A stretch of DNA of 64,000 nucleotides, from the NCBI GenBank assembly GCA_964641665.1, contig CAZXKO010000013.1:128066-192065 (forward strand), given 5' to 3'. This document shows positions 36,435 through 45,887 of this stretch, piece by piece. The DNA is from Gp1-AA133 sp964641665. Lineage in GTDB: Bacteria > Acidobacteriota > Terriglobia > Terriglobales > Acidobacteriaceae. The first letter of the stretch is position 1; every line of letters begins with the position of its first letter. The translations under genes were made by a program, and so were the position numbers. The notes beneath the pieces are model-generated. The model had not been told where the DNA came from. It made no database searches and saw only the letters and a list, made by a program, of their open reading frames with translations.

Positions 36435-37178
36435 CTAGCCCCCGGAAAGAGTGAAGTTCACCTGAACCTGCGTTTCTACCGCCACCGGCTCGCCGTTGAG
36501 CATGTACGGTTTGTACCGCCATTGCTTCACGGCTTCGATCGCCGCCGGCGCCAGCATCGGGTGTCCGTTGATCAGGCGCAGGTTCTCGATCGTGCCGTCC
36601 TTGCTGATCTCCGCCTGCAACAGCACCGTACCTTGGATGCGTGCCTGGCGTGCCAGGGGAGGATAATTCGGCTGAACCTTCTTAATCAGAAGTCCCTGCG
36701 AAACGCCCAGCGAAACCCGAACTCGTTGCGGGGTCGCGACCTTAGGCACGGCCACCGGCGTCGAATTGATAATTCCGCCGATTACGCCGCCCATTTGCCC
36801 GCCCGGAACTCCACCCGGAACGCCGCCCACCACTCCGGCCATCGAAGTGTCCGGCGGAGGTGCGTCCTCTTCCTTGATCATCTGAACTTTTTGGGGAATC
36901 TTGGTAGGGGTTCGGAGCTGGCCGTTGACCAGGTCACTCTGGATCTGTTTGACCACCCGCACAGGCGCCGCAGCCGGAGGCGGCGGAGGCGGCGGAGGCG
37001 GTGGCGGCGCCACCAGGAAAGTCATCAGCTGCGTCTTGGGCAGCGCTTCAGTGAAAATCAGCGGGATCAGCACCAGAACGCCCACCAGCGCCGCTTGCAA
37101 CAGGAACGAAATCGCCGTGGTCGCTCCCCGCTTCGTCTTGAGCCTGCCGCCCGATTCGATAAGGCTATCTTCAAACAT
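36435..37178 (-). CDS. tonB: TonB-family energy transducer
   Basis: 247 residues: cytosolic start, one TM (ISFLLQAALVGVLVLIPLIF), then a run of consecutive prolines (APPPPPPPPPPP), a linker, and a C-terminal TonB domain (GLLIKKVQPNYPPLARQARIQGTVLLQAEISKDGTIENLRLINGHPML and ALEAVKQWRYKPYMLNGEP-type ending). It links the ExbB/ExbD motor to outer-membrane receptors. First gene of the leftward Ton group; the 241 bases upstream separate it from secF, so it may have its own promoter. Confidence 0.95.
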   Translation of the reverse strand: MFEDSLIESGGRLKTKRGATTAISFLLQAALVGVLVLIPLIFTEALPKTQLMTFLVAPPPPPPPPPPPAAAPVRVVKQIQSDLVNGQLRTPTKIPQKVQMIKEEDAPPPDTSMAGVVGGVPGGVPGGQMGGVIGGIINSTPVAVPKVATPQRVRVSLGVSQGLLIKKVQPNYPPLARQARIQGTVLLQAEISKDGTIENLRLINGHPMLAPAAIEAVKQWRYKPYMLNGEPVAVETQVQVNFTLSGG

Positions 37179-37419
37179 AGGCTTCTCCGTAGATCAGACC
37201 CTACGTATGGTTAGACACCGAACGTTTCCTGTTTGCTCCCAGGAACACCGTTTCCCCTGCAACGCACCTGCCGCCCCCAAGCTGCCGCGGCGAACTCCCT
37301 CTAACTCCATCGAATCAGCGACTTAAGCCTGCCAAGGTGGCCAGCACGCGCGTGCCTCGTCACCACCCGTCTGCAAATTTTTTGGCGCCGCGCACAAAAC
37401 TCTGCAGTCCTGTGCCCTT

Positions 37420-38622
37420 TTACGCCCCAGCCTTCGCTTTATCCCGCTTGCCCGCATCCACCGGCATCGAGACCTGCCGCTTGCCCCGTCCACTGCGCCA
37501 GTCCTGGTACGCCACCAGGATCGGAGCCGCAATCGCAATCGACGAATACGTCCCGATCAGAATTCCGATCACTAGGGCAAATGAGAACCCATGCAGCACT
37601 TCGCCACCGAACACGTACAGCGCAAGCACAGTAAGGAACGTTAGCCCCGCCGTCAAGATGGTTCGGCTCAGGGTCTGGTTGATGCTCTTGTTGACGATGT
37701 CAGCCAGCCTCTCCCGTCGCATCAGTTTGATGTTTTCCCGGATGCGGTCGAACACGACGATCGTGTCGTTGTTCGAGTAGCCCACCAGCGTCAGGATGGC
37801 CGCCACCACCGTCAGCGAAATCGACTTATTGGTTAGTGAAAATGCGCCCACCGTGATGAGCGTGTCATGAAACACCGTCACCACGGCCGCCACGCCGTAG
37901 ATCCACTCGAACCGCACGCCCAGGTACACCAGCATCCCGGCCAGCGAATACAGAACGGCCAGTTTCGCCTGTGTCTGCAGTTGCTTCCCCACCTGCGGCC
38001 CAACGATCTCCACGTTTCGCACACCGAAATCCGACAGGTAGAAGCCGTCCTGCAACACAGTCGCGACCGCCGGGTCTACGGCGCCCTTGAGCTGATCGAG
38101 CGAGCTCAGCACGCCGCCCTTCACCTTGTCCCGGTGGTCCACGACCGCCTGCGCCACGGCAGTGTACTTGGCATCCGCGTCGGTCCCCAGATGCAGCGGA
38201 TCTTTTTCCAGCAGAAAATTCTTGATTGTCAAAGAGCTGCTGTTGTTCAAATCCTGTTTGCCCGCGGGGCCAGCCGTCTCGAGCGCTCCAATGATCTGCG
38301 CCTTGCCCTTGTCGAGCGCCGCTTCGCTGGTTTCCTGCTCGGCCAGGTCGATCAGGACTTCGTTATTCTCGGGCTTGTCATAACCCTGAATCTTGGCGTT
38401 ATGCAGCCCGACCTTGTCCAACGCGGCGCGAATCGCGTCGTTGTTGGGCGGATGCGCGAACTTTACGTAGACCAGCGTTCCCCCTCGGAAGTCTACGCCT
38501 AGCGGGATCCCATGCCAGAAAAGCATGGAGAGTACACCCGCAACGCTGAACACCAGTGAAAAGGCGAGAAAATACCACTTTTTCCCAAGAAAATCTATGT
38601 TTGGATTGCGAAAAAATTCCAC
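37420..38622 (-). CDS. secF: preprotein translocase subunit SecF
   Basis: GTG 38622, preceded by AGGGG, gives MEFFRNPNIDFLGKKWYFLAFS; a TTG start 10 codons upstream is less likely. Signatures are GIPLGVDFRGGTLVYVKF at the N-terminus, a large periplasmic domain, and VGPQVGKQLQTQAKLAVLYSLAGMLVYLGVRFEW, TVFHDTLITVGAF and GYSNNDTIVVFDRIRENI in the membrane domain. At 400 residues it is somewhat longer than E. coli SecF. With SecD it uses the proton gradient to pull exported proteins across the membrane. Last of tgt-yajC-secD-secF. Confidence 0.95.
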   Translation of the reverse strand: MEFFRNPNIDFLGKKWYFLAFSLVFSVAGVLSMLFWHGIPLGVDFRGGTLVYVKFAHPPNNDAIRAALDKVGLHNAKIQGYDKPENNEVLIDLAEQETSEAALDKGKAQIIGALETAGPAGKQDLNNSSSLTIKNFLLEKDPLHLGTDADAKYTAVAQAVVDHRDKVKGGVLSSLDQLKGAVDPAVATVLQDGFYLSDFGVRNVEIVGPQVGKQLQTQAKLAVLYSLAGMLVYLGVRFEWIYGVAAVVTVFHDTLITVGAFSLTNKSISLTVVAAILTLVGYSNNDTIVVFDRIRENIKLMRRERLADIVNKSINQTLSRTILTAGLTFLTVLALYVFGGEVLHGFSFALVIGILIGTYSSIAIAAPILVAYQDWRSGRGKRQVSMPVDAGKRDKAKAGA

Positions 38623-38779
38623 TAGCGTGAAACCCCTTTTTGAATGTTTCAAAAAATCGATGTTTCAAGGTTTCAAAGTTCCAAAACCCCGGAACCCGGC
38701 TGCGGCGGTAGCACTCAACCACCTTGAAACTTAGAAACCTTCGAACCTTGAAACCTTCTCTACACAGTCGACGAGACCA

Positions 38780-40399
38780 CTACCCAATACTCAACGCTTC
38801 TCCGCGCTGTTTCCGGCCCAGCACGTAATCAAAGATCACGCGCGACACAAACACAGCTGTAAACAAGTTCGCCAGCAGACCGAAGGTCAGCGTCACGGCA
38901 AACCCCTTTACCGGCCCGGTTCCGAAGATAAACAGGATGAACGCCGAAACAATCGTCGTCACGTGCGTATCCACGATGGTGATCCAGGCGTGCGCAAAGC
39001 CCTGATCCACCGCCGACGGCGGCGTCTTCCCATTGCGCAGCTCTTCTCGGATGCGCTCGAAGATCAAAACGTTCGAATCCACACCCATGCCGACCGTCAA
39101 AATCACGCCCGCAATGCCCGGCAGCGTCAGCGTCGCACCGCTGAATCCCAGGAAGCCCAGCAGGATAATCAGGTTCAGAATCAAAGCCACATCGGCATTG
39201 ATCCCGGCCCCGTGATAGTAGACCAGCATGAAGATCAGCACCGCCAGCATCCCGACCACCGCCGCCTGCACCCCCGACCGGATCGAGTCCGCTCCCAACG
39301 ACGGCCCCACCGTCCGCTCTTCCAGGTACTTGATGCCCGCCGGCAGCGCGCCCGAATTAAGGATCAGCGCCAGGTCCTTCGCCGCCTGATCGGTGAACCG
39401 CCCCTCGATTACGCCCGAGTCGCCAATCTCGCTCTTGATGACGGCGACTTCCATCACTTTGTTATCGAGCACGACCGCGAGGTAGTCCCCCACGTGCGCT
39501 CCGGTGAATGCCGAAAACCTGCGTCCGCCCTCAGCGGTCAGGAAGAAATTTACTTCCGGAGTATTGGTCGTGGAGCTGCGCCCGACCCGCGCCTCGCGCA
39601 GATCGTGTCCGGCAACGGCCGAGACGCGGGAAATGATGTAAACCGAATCTTCCCCGGTAGCACCGATGTTGCGCCCATGCAGCAGCATGCTGTTGTCCGG
39701 CAGAACTCCATTGGTCGCCGCCAGGGCCGACTGCTCATCCTTGTACGAAACCCCGCCGTTCAACGCCTGCCGGATCTCCAGCATGGCGGTCGACTGCATG
39801 ATCTCTTTCACGCGCGCCGGATCGTCCACGCCCGGCAACTGCACCAGGATCTGGTACTGGCCCAGACCATGTTCCTGGATTACAGGCTCACTCACGCCCA
39901 GCTTGTCCACCCGGTTACGGATGGTTTCAATGGCCTGCGCGACGGCGCGGTCCTTAAGCTCCCTAAGCGACTGCTGCTTCATGGAGAGAACCCAGGAATT
40001 CTCCGCACCCGAGGTCGCGTCATATTCCGGCAACCGGTCGGTCACCATCGATCGCAAATCGGAAGTCGCCTCCGGTGGCACCCCCTTGATCACGATCTTG
40101 TCGGGACTATTCGCCGGGTCCGGCTTGATCACATCGGTGTACCCGATCTTGCGGGTGCGCATGTCATCCTTCAGCCGCTCGATCGCGCGATCGGAGTCCG
40201 CGTTGACCGCGTCATTCACCTGCACCTGCAGAATGAGATGGGTTCCACCCTTCAGATCGAGCCCCAGGTGGATGCGCTCGGTCATGGACGCAAGCAGTCC
40301 CTGGCCCGACCAGCTCTTCGGAATGCCGACGATCCCGAACAGAAACACCAGCAACGTAACGATGATGACGACGACTTTCCAGCGTAGATTCTTGTTCAT
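38780..40399 (-). CDS. secD: preprotein translocase subunit SecD
   Basis: 539 residues; ERIHLGLDLKGGTHLILQVQV at the start, then ALAQAIETIRNRVDKLGVSEPVIQEHG-type P1 domain, and membrane motifs VGPSLGADSIRSGVQAAVVGMLAVLIFMLVYY, GIAGVILTVGMGVDSNVLIFERIREEL and GFAVTLTFGLLANLFTAVFVSRVIFDY. It forms the SecDF complex with the next gene. It is preceded by yajC and followed by secF, the usual order. Length is shorter than E. coli SecD (615), typical of many phyla. Confidence 0.96.
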   Translation of the reverse strand: MNKNLRWKVVVIIVTLLVFLFGIVGIPKSWSGQGLLASMTERIHLGLDLKGGTHLILQVQVNDAVNADSDRAIERLKDDMRTRKIGYTDVIKPDPANSPDKIVIKGVPPEATSDLRSMVTDRLPEYDATSGAENSWVLSMKQQSLRELKDRAVAQAIETIRNRVDKLGVSEPVIQEHGLGQYQILVQLPGVDDPARVKEIMQSTAMLEIRQALNGGVSYKDEQSALAATNGVLPDNSMLLHGRNIGATGEDSVYIISRVSAVAGHDLREARVGRSSTTNTPEVNFFLTAEGGRRFSAFTGAHVGDYLAVVLDNKVMEVAVIKSEIGDSGVIEGRFTDQAAKDLALILNSGALPAGIKYLEERTVGPSLGADSIRSGVQAAVVGMLAVLIFMLVYYHGAGINADVALILNLIILLGFLGFSGATLTLPGIAGVILTVGMGVDSNVLIFERIREELRNGKTPPSAVDQGFAHAWITIVDTHVTTIVSAFILFIFGTGPVKGFAVTLTFGLLANLFTAVFVSRVIFDYVLGRKQRGEALSIG

Positions 40400-40527
40400 A
40401 ACGAATTAGAAATGCACGGCCCCGACAAACGTTTCTGACCCGATTTCCTCTGCGCCCTTTGCGAAACCTCTGCGCCCTCTGCGGTTAAAAGCCTCTTTCC
40501 AGGCCCTCTTCACGACCGCCCACATCT

Positions 40528-40560
40528 TGCCATTCCGACGCCGAGCGCAGGCGGAGGAAT
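40528..40560 (+). repeat. partial R2-type repeat between yajC and secD
   Basis: GCCATTCCGACGCCGAGCGC and GGAGGAAT form the same variant as the copy at 43123 (CATTCCGACGCCGAG). It lies in the gap, where CTCTGCG words also occur (40445-40480). Confidence 0.7.
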
Positions 40561-40569
40561 TTGGTCTCC

Positions 40570-40893
40570 CTACTTGCTCGAAGTCGTCTCTTCCGCCGTG
40601 GTAACCGTAACAATCGACCCCCGGCTGACCTCCAGCTTCAAGTTGTCCGGCGGGACCCGCAGGGTAATCGAATCCTCTTTGATCGAGAAAATCGTCCCCT
40701 TCAGGCCTCCGCTGGTCACAACCTTGTCTCCCGTCTTGAGCGCCGCGAGCATCGCCTGCCACTTCTTCTGCCGGCGCTGCTGGGGCAGAATCAGGAGAAA
40801 GTAGAAGACGCCGAAAATCAAAATGATGGGCGCAAACAGGGGCAGACTCGACCCACCGCCCAGCTGAACCGCCAAGAGATATGAAGTGCTCAT
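40570..40893 (-). CDS. yajC: preprotein translocase subunit YajC
   Basis: 107 residues with an N-terminal helix (LFAPIILIFGVFYFLLILPQQRRQKKWQAML) and a beta-barrel-like domain (ALKTGDKVVTSGGLKGTIFSIKEDSITLRV) typical of YajC. It associates with SecDF and modulates it. Sits between tgt and secD on the same strand, 137 bases after the tgt stop. Confidence 0.95.
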   Translation of the reverse strand: MSTSYLLAVQLGGGSSLPLFAPIILIFGVFYFLLILPQQRRQKKWQAMLAALKTGDKVVTSGGLKGTIFSIKEDSITLRVPPDNLKLEVSRGSIVTVTTAEETTSSK

Positions 40894-41029
40894 GAAGACG
40901 AACTCTTAACCGCTCACGCCGGCGCCGCTTCGCGCCTGAAAGCCCTCTATTTTCACCGCGGGGAGTACTCGTGTATTCCGGCCGGGCAATCCTTAGAAAG
41001 CCTCGGGCTTGAACCTGGGGATCAGGACC

Positions 41030-42307
41030 TTACGGCATCGGTTGAGACGAGACACCAGACGGAGAACGCGTCCCTTCCCCAAGTCGAATAGAATGCCGCA
41101 CCCTCCGCATAGTGTCAAGGTAGAAACTGAGGTTGTGGACGGTATTTAACACCTGTGCCAGCACTTCGTTAGCGGCATACAGGTGTCGCAAATAAGCCCG
41201 CGAATACCGCTGGCAAACCCGGCAGCCGCAAGCCGGATCCAGCGGTCCGGCATCGGCCGCGTAGCGCGCCTGCTTGATCGAAACCTTGCCTTCCGACGTA
41301 AACAGCATTCCGTGCCGCGCTGCCCGCGTCGGCAGCACGCAATCCATCATGTCAACACCCAGCCCGGCGTAGGCCGCAATCTCCTCAGGGGTGCCCACCC
41401 CCATCAGGTAGCGCGGCTGGTCAGCTGGCAGATGCTCGAGCGTCGCCTCCACCACCTCCCGCGTCACCTCGCGTGGCTCCCCCACACTTAACCCGCCGAT
41501 CGCGTACCCCGGGAACCCAATGTCAATCGTCCGCAGCGCTGACTCCTTGCGCAGCTCCAGATCCATCCCCCCCTGCACAATCCCAAAAAGCGATTGCGTA
41601 TGCCGAGCCGCCTGCGTCGCCCCCGCCCGCGTAGGGGCAGACGCCCTCGTCTGGCCTGGCGAGCAAAGCTCGCCACCTTCCAGTGTGTGCCCTCCCTGAC
41701 GACCGACGACCGTGGTTAGCTCGCCCTCAGCCGAGCGAAGGGACTGATGACTCCCCCAAGGCACTTCGTTCTTATGCTCCTCAAAATAATTCTTGCTCCG
41801 CTCCGCCCAGCGCAACGTCATCTCCATCGACGTCCGCATCCGTTCCCGGTCCGCCGGAAACTCCGTGCACTCGTCGAACGCCATCATGATGTCCGCGCCC
41901 AGCCCGATCTGTGCCTCCATCGAACTCTCGGGACTGACAAAATGCGACGACCCATCCAGGTGCGAGCGGAACGTCACGCCCTCCTCGGTCACTTTGCGCA
42001 GCTCATTCAAGCTGAACACCTGGAACCCGCCCGAGTCGGTAAGAATCGCCCGATCCCAAGCCATGAACCCGTGCAGCCCGCTCATGCGCCGCACCGTCTC
42101 CACCCCCGGCCGCAAATAAAGATGGTAGGTATTCCCCAGCAGAATCTGCACACCCAGTTCTTCGAGCAAGTCCTGCGGCACACCCTTGACCGAACCAAGC
42201 GTCCCCACCGGCATAAATACCGGCGTTTCGACGACCGCGTGTGGAGTGATCAGCTTCCCCAGCCGCCCGCCGCCGCAGGTGGCTTCAATTTCAAACTGGA
42301 TCGACAT
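41030..42307 (-). CDS. tgt: tRNA-guanine transglycosylase, with an internal repeat-derived insert
   Basis: ATG 42307 gives MSIQFEIEATCGGGRLGKLI; the frame is open 84 codons further but unlike the family. It has catalytic Asp in AILTDSGGFQVFSL and in GLGVDMMDCVLPTRAARHG, and the zinc site CGCRVCQRYSRAYL...NTVHNL. It exchanges G34 for preQ1 in queuosine synthesis. At 425 residues it is ~50 longer than E. coli Tgt (375). The excess is residues ~183-238 between the helix RWAERSKNYFEE and SLFGIVQGG. This insert contains an R1 element read from the opposite strand (GGELCSPGQTRASAPT) plus GGTCGTCGG words. Catalytic parts are untouched. Confidence 0.95.
   Translation of the reverse strand: MSIQFEIEATCGGGRLGKLITPHAVVETPVFMPVGTLGSVKGVPQDLLEELGVQILLGNTYHLYLRPGVETVRRMSGLHGFMAWDRAILTDSGGFQVFSLNELRKVTEEGVTFRSHLDGSSHFVSPESSMEAQIGLGADIMMAFDECTEFPADRERMRTSMEMTLRWAERSKNYFEEHKNEVPWGSHQSLRSAEGELTTVVGRQGGHTLEGGELCSPGQTRASAPTRAGATQAARHTQSLFGIVQGGMDLELRKESALRTIDIGFPGYAIGGLSVGEPREVTREVVEATLEHLPADQPRYLMGVGTPEEIAAYAGLGVDMMDCVLPTRAARHGMLFTSEGKVSIKQARYAADAGPLDPACGCRVCQRYSRAYLRHLYAANEVLAQVLNTVHNLSFYLDTMRRVRHSIRLGEGTRSPSGVSSQPMP
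41631..41674 (+). repeat. R1 two-hairpin element inside tgt (antisense to the gene)
   Basis: 44 bp from GTAGGGGCAGACGCCC to the end of GCTCGCC. First hairpin CAGACG/CGTCTG around CCCT; second GGCGAGC/GCTCGCC around AAA. Compared with mnmG copies the second pair of the second hairpin is swapped (G-C for C-G), so pairing is kept. Confidence 0.9.
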
Positions 42308-42383
42308 GTGCTCTGGGATTGTAGATGAACCACGTAGGCAAAGGCACCGGGGTCCCCGACACGCCCGGTGTTGGCGTGTTGGG

Positions 42384-42432
42384 GTGGAGGCGCCCTCGCC
42401 TGTGCAGCCGCGGCGTAGTTTGCCGCGGCGAC
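42384..42432 (+). repeat. R1-like two-hairpin element upstream of tgt
   Basis: AGGCG/CGCCT around CCCT, then GCCGCGGC/GCCGCGGC around GTAGTTT (eight pairs). Lies in the 205-base divergent gap between tgt and the hypothetical gene at 42513. Confidence 0.75.
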
Positions 42433-42512
42433 TCGATCCCGTCCCGTGAGCCGCTTCGATGAATCGATGGTGATTTTCCGGCAACCAGCCCGGAATGCCA
42501 TAATTTGTTTCA

Positions 42513-43181
42513 ATGCCTGAAATCGTTGTTGATGGCGACGGGAAGTTTCCGATGGACATTCAAATTCCCATTGTCGCCACTCGCTTCGCACCGGACGGCT
42601 CCGTCACCATCGACGCGAAAGGGGAATATCGTGGTCGTTCCGTTGGAGCGGAGGTGACAATCCGGGGACGAATGAAGCCGGGGCTTGTTGGGTCTGAAAT
42701 TGACAACACCGCGTTCTATGCGAAGGGCCTAATCATTCGCGGCATGGGTAAGACTACTCGCCATCTCGCGGAGGTCTTTTCCGAGGTCTATATCACTCCG
42801 GTAACAAATATCGAGCCGCTACGACAGCTTGATCTCACGAGTTTCGCGCTCGACGGCGACCCGATACTTATCGAAACCGAACACTTGAACTTCAAAGTCT
42901 TCCACGATGACCAAGATGTTCTAGGGCTTTACTTCGAGATGTTCCCGCATGTCGACATTCCGGGTGGCTACATCAGATTCGACGAGAAGGACGAGGATTA
43001 TCGTGAAAACGTGGTGAAGTCGTTTGCCGCGCTGAGCGCATCGGCTGCATGGCCGATCCTGACAAATCGTCGCCCCTCCTCCGCGCAATTTTCGTGGATT
43101 GGAATTCCGCTCTGTAAAGCCTTGTCATTCCGACGCCGAGTGAAGCGGAGGCAGGAGGAATCTGCTGTTTCGCATCCTTAA
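42513..43181 (+). CDS. hypothetical protein with a repeat-altered C-terminus
   Basis: 222 residues starting MPEIVVDGDGKFPMDIQIPI. No family recognised; the first ~185 residues look like a soluble mixed fold (IRGRMKPGLVGSEID, KTTRHLAEVFSEVYITPVTNIEPLRQL, VLGLYFEMFPHVDIPGGYIRF). The last ~20 residues (ALSFRRRVKRRQEESAVSHP) are encoded by an R2-type repeat starting at 43123. The original C-terminus was probably replaced or extended by it. Divergent from tgt. Confidence 0.6.
   Translation: MPEIVVDGDGKFPMDIQIPIVATRFAPDGSVTIDAKGEYRGRSVGAEVTIRGRMKPGLVGSEIDNTAFYAKGLIIRGMGKTTRHLAEVFSEVYITPVTNIEPLRQLDLTSFALDGDPILIETEHLNFKVFHDDQDVLGLYFEMFPHVDIPGGYIRFDEKDEDYRENVVKSFAALSASAAWPILTNRRPSSAQFSWIGIPLCKALSFRRRVKRRQEESAVSHP
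43123..43170 (+). repeat. R2-type repeat overlapping the end of the hypothetical gene
   Basis: TGTCATTCCGACGCCGAGTG, AAGCGGAGGCAGGAGGAATC. Same variant as at 40528. It supplies the last codons of the preceding frame. Confidence 0.75.
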
Positions 43182-43182
43182 G

Positions 43183-43262
43183 GCAAACCCGGTACCCTCA
43201 ACTCAACAATCTCTCCCCGCACCACCGCGGCAGCGCCGTCGACTCGCCCCGTAACAACACTC
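43183..43262 (-). pseudogene. remnant of a YfcE-like phosphodiesterase 3' end
   Basis: Read leftward the sequence encodes VVRGEIVELRVPGLP before a stop, close to the C-terminus TVRGEIVRLNV of the intact phosphodiesterase at 45888. The two share an exact 18-base run (ACAATCTCTCCCCGCACC) in the same orientation. Only about 25 codons remain. The kinase gene lies between the two tails. Confidence 0.45.
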
Positions 43263-43314
43263 GTACCGCCCCTTCGTTGACTTGCGCTACCCCCGGTCCT
43301 ACCATCACAGCGGA

Positions 43315-45723
43315 ATGATTGGGCAGACGATTTCGCACTACCGTGTCTGCGAGCAGCTCGGTGGCGGCGGCATGGGCGTGGTCTATAAGGCTGAGGATCT
43401 CTCGCTCGGCAGGTTCGTCGCCTTGAAATTCCTGCCCGATGCCTTGGCCAAGGATGCGGCCGCACTCGAGCGTTTCCGCCGGGAAGCGCGGGCCGCCTCG
43501 GCACTCAACCATCCCAACATCTGCACCATTTACGAAATTGGCGAAAGCGATGGCGCCCGCTTCATCGCCATGGAGTATCTCGAAGGGACCACGCTGAAGC
43601 ATGCCATTGCCGGCCGCCCCATGGAGGCGGAGACCTTGCTTTCGCTGGCCATCGAAATCGCCGACGCCCTGGATGCCGCGCACACCGCTGGTATCGTTCA
43701 TCGCGATATCAAGCCGGTAAACATCTTTGTCACCAAGCGCGGGCACGCGAAGATTCTCGATTTCGGTCTGGCAAAGGTGGAGGAGCGGGCTTCTTCGACC
43801 AGCAACATCGCCATGGCCAACACACTTTCCGAGAACGAACACCTCACCAGCCCCGGATCGACTCTGGGCACGGTGTCGTACATGTCGCCCGAACAGGTGT
43901 TAGGCAAACCGCTGGACGCGCGCACCGACCTGTTTTCGTTCGGAATTGTGCTCTATGAAATGGCCACCGGCGCCCTCCCCTTCAAGGGCGATGCGTCGGG
44001 TGCGATTTTTGATGCCGTGCTCCATGCAGCCCCCGCCCCGCCGGGACGAGTGAATTCCCAACTTTCGCCCGAACTCGAAAGAGTGATCCTGAAGGCGCTC
44101 GAAAAAGATCGCGAAGTGCGCTACCAGCACGCCTCCGAGATGCGAGCTGATCTGTCGAGGGTGCGGAGGGATACGGGCTTCGCATCCTCGTCGAGAAACG
44201 TGGCTGTGGCAGCACCGGCCCCCATAGGACGTAACCGATGGATGTGGGGCGTAGGCGCGTTCGCGTTGCTCGTCCTGGTTGGGTCGCTGCTGTGGCGGTG
44301 GCGCGAGACGCCCACCCTGGGCGCGAAGACAACTACGGCCGCTTCGGTGACGATTGCCGTCTTGCCCTTTCAGAACCTCGGCGCAGACAAGGAAGAAGAT
44401 TTCTTGCGCATGGCCTTGCCCGACGAGGTTGCCACCACCTTGAGCTCCGTCCGAACCTTATCGATTCGCCCCTTCGCGAGCGGCAAATACGCCAGCCAGG
44501 ACGTGGACCTGCAACAAGCTGGAAAAGACATGCACGTCGGACGCATCATCACCGGACATTACCAGAAGGTTCGCGACCAGCTCCAGCTAAGCATGCAAGC
44601 CGTCGACGTGGCCGACGATCGCGTGCTGTGGCAGGAGACGATGAACGTCTCCGCCGACGATCTCGTGGCCATGCGCGAGCAGGTGACCTCGAAGGTGCGC
44701 CAGGGCTTGATCCCAGCCCTGGGTACGACCAGTGAGACGGGTGAAAAGGGAACCCGTCCCACCAACGAAGAGGCCTATGACTTGTACTTGCGGAGCGTCG
44801 CTCTGGCGCACGATGGCGAGCCGAACCGCGAGGCGGTCCGGATGCTGGAACGCTCCGTGGGACTGGATCCGTCGTTCGCTCCCGCCTGGTCCGCGTTGGG
44901 CAAGCGCTACTACTACGAAGAGGAATACGGCATTGGGGCGACCGGAACCATGTCGCGCACCGGGCCCGCGCTCCGTCGCGCCCTCGCTTTGGATCCAAAC
45001 TTGGAGGATGCAGCGCAGCAGATTGTCAGTTTGGACACCGATGCAGGCAAGTTGGCCCAGGCCTACCAGGAAGCCAGGACGATGGTGGAAAATCACCCGC
45101 AGAGCGGCTTCGCTCACTTCACCTTGTCGTACGTTCTGCGCTACGCGGGGTTGTCTAAAGAGGCGGCGCAGGAGTGCGACCTGGCGGTGCGCCTGGATCC
45201 CGGCAATTTCCAGTTCCGCTCGTGTACGGGTGTGTTCTTTCTGACCGGCCAGTTCGATCGGGCGAGGGAATTTCTGAAACTGGACACCGGATCGGAGTGG
45301 TCCAACAACGCCGAGCTGATCGTTCTGCTGCACGAGGGGAAGACGAGCGAGGCTCTGGAGCGTATGCGCCAAATGCCGGAGAGTTCGTTCTTCCATACGC
45401 GCGCGGTGGAGGCCTGCTACACCACGCCTCGGCCTCCGGGGTCCGAACAACTGCTGGAGCAAGCCGAGAAAGAGCTTTTTGCCTACCACGACCCGGAACC
45501 CCGATACAGCCAAGCGATCATTTTCAATCGTTGCCTGGGGAACGCGTTCACGACACGTCTCATCAAATCTGCGATCGAGGGTGGATTTTGTGGGTACGAC
45601 AGCCTGCAACTCGATCCCATGTTGGCGGCATTTCGCAAGTCGCCCGAATACCCCGCGCTGCTAGCTCAGGCAAAGCAATGCCGCGATCGCTTTCTAGCCG
45701 AGCGCGACCACCCGCAGCGCTGA
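43315..45723 (+). CDS. Ser/Thr protein kinase with TolB-like and TPR domains
   Basis: ATG 43315 gives MIGQTISHYRVCEQLGGGGM. Kinase domain ~8-270: glycine loop GGGGMGVVYKAED, catalytic Lys38 (VALKFL), H129-R-D, DFGLAK and the activation segment ending SYMSPEQ. One membrane helix follows (~309-330, WMWGVGAFALLVLVGSLLWRW), then a TolB/FlgO-like N-terminal domain (VTIAVLPFQNLGADKEEDFL) and TPRs to residue 802. It is a transmembrane receptor kinase of a type abundant in acidobacteria and myxobacteria. The ligand is unknown. It is flanked by two YfcE-type tails. Confidence 0.93.
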   Translation: MIGQTISHYRVCEQLGGGGMGVVYKAEDLSLGRFVALKFLPDALAKDAAALERFRREARAASALNHPNICTIYEIGESDGARFIAMEYLEGTTLKHAIAGRPMEAETLLSLAIEIADALDAAHTAGIVHRDIKPVNIFVTKRGHAKILDFGLAKVEERASSTSNIAMANTLSENEHLTSPGSTLGTVSYMSPEQVLGKPLDARTDLFSFGIVLYEMATGALPFKGDASGAIFDAVLHAAPAPPGRVNSQLSPELERVILKALEKDREVRYQHASEMRADLSRVRRDTGFASSSRNVAVAAPAPIGRNRWMWGVGAFALLVLVGSLLWRWRETPTLGAKTTTAASVTIAVLPFQNLGADKEEDFLRMALPDEVATTLSSVRTLSIRPFASGKYASQDVDLQQAGKDMHVGRIITGHYQKVRDQLQLSMQAVDVADDRVLWQETMNVSADDLVAMREQVTSKVRQGLIPALGTTSETGEKGTRPTNEEAYDLYLRSVALAHDGEPNREAVRMLERSVGLDPSFAPAWSALGKRYYYEEEYGIGATGTMSRTGPALRRALALDPNLEDAAQQIVSLDTDAGKLAQAYQEARTMVENHPQSGFAHFTLSYVLRYAGLSKEAAQECDLAVRLDPGNFQFRSCTGVFFLTGQFDRAREFLKLDTGSEWSNNAELIVLLHEGKTSEALERMRQMPESSFFHTRAVEACYTTPRPPGSEQLLEQAEKELFAYHDPEPRYSQAIIFNRCLGNAFTTRLIKSAIEGGFCGYDSLQLDPMLAAFRKSPEYPALLAQAKQCRDRFLAERDHPQR

Positions 45724-45887
45724 ATCACTGCTCGCTACCACCATAGGCCGCGCCCAGGCTCATCCAATTAGCCGGGCATTGTCCGGAATCCCAGGAATGC
45801 TGATGCATTCCTTCGTCGCACTTCGCTTCGTGGTACTCGTGTCCTTGGTGGTTACCTTGCCCTTGCGTTTGAAATTCAACGCGTCCC

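Noticed and set aside
38963..40387. 474-codon frame antisense to secD
   Set aside because: Arg/His/Gln-rich shadow of a well-supported gene, no recognisable domain.
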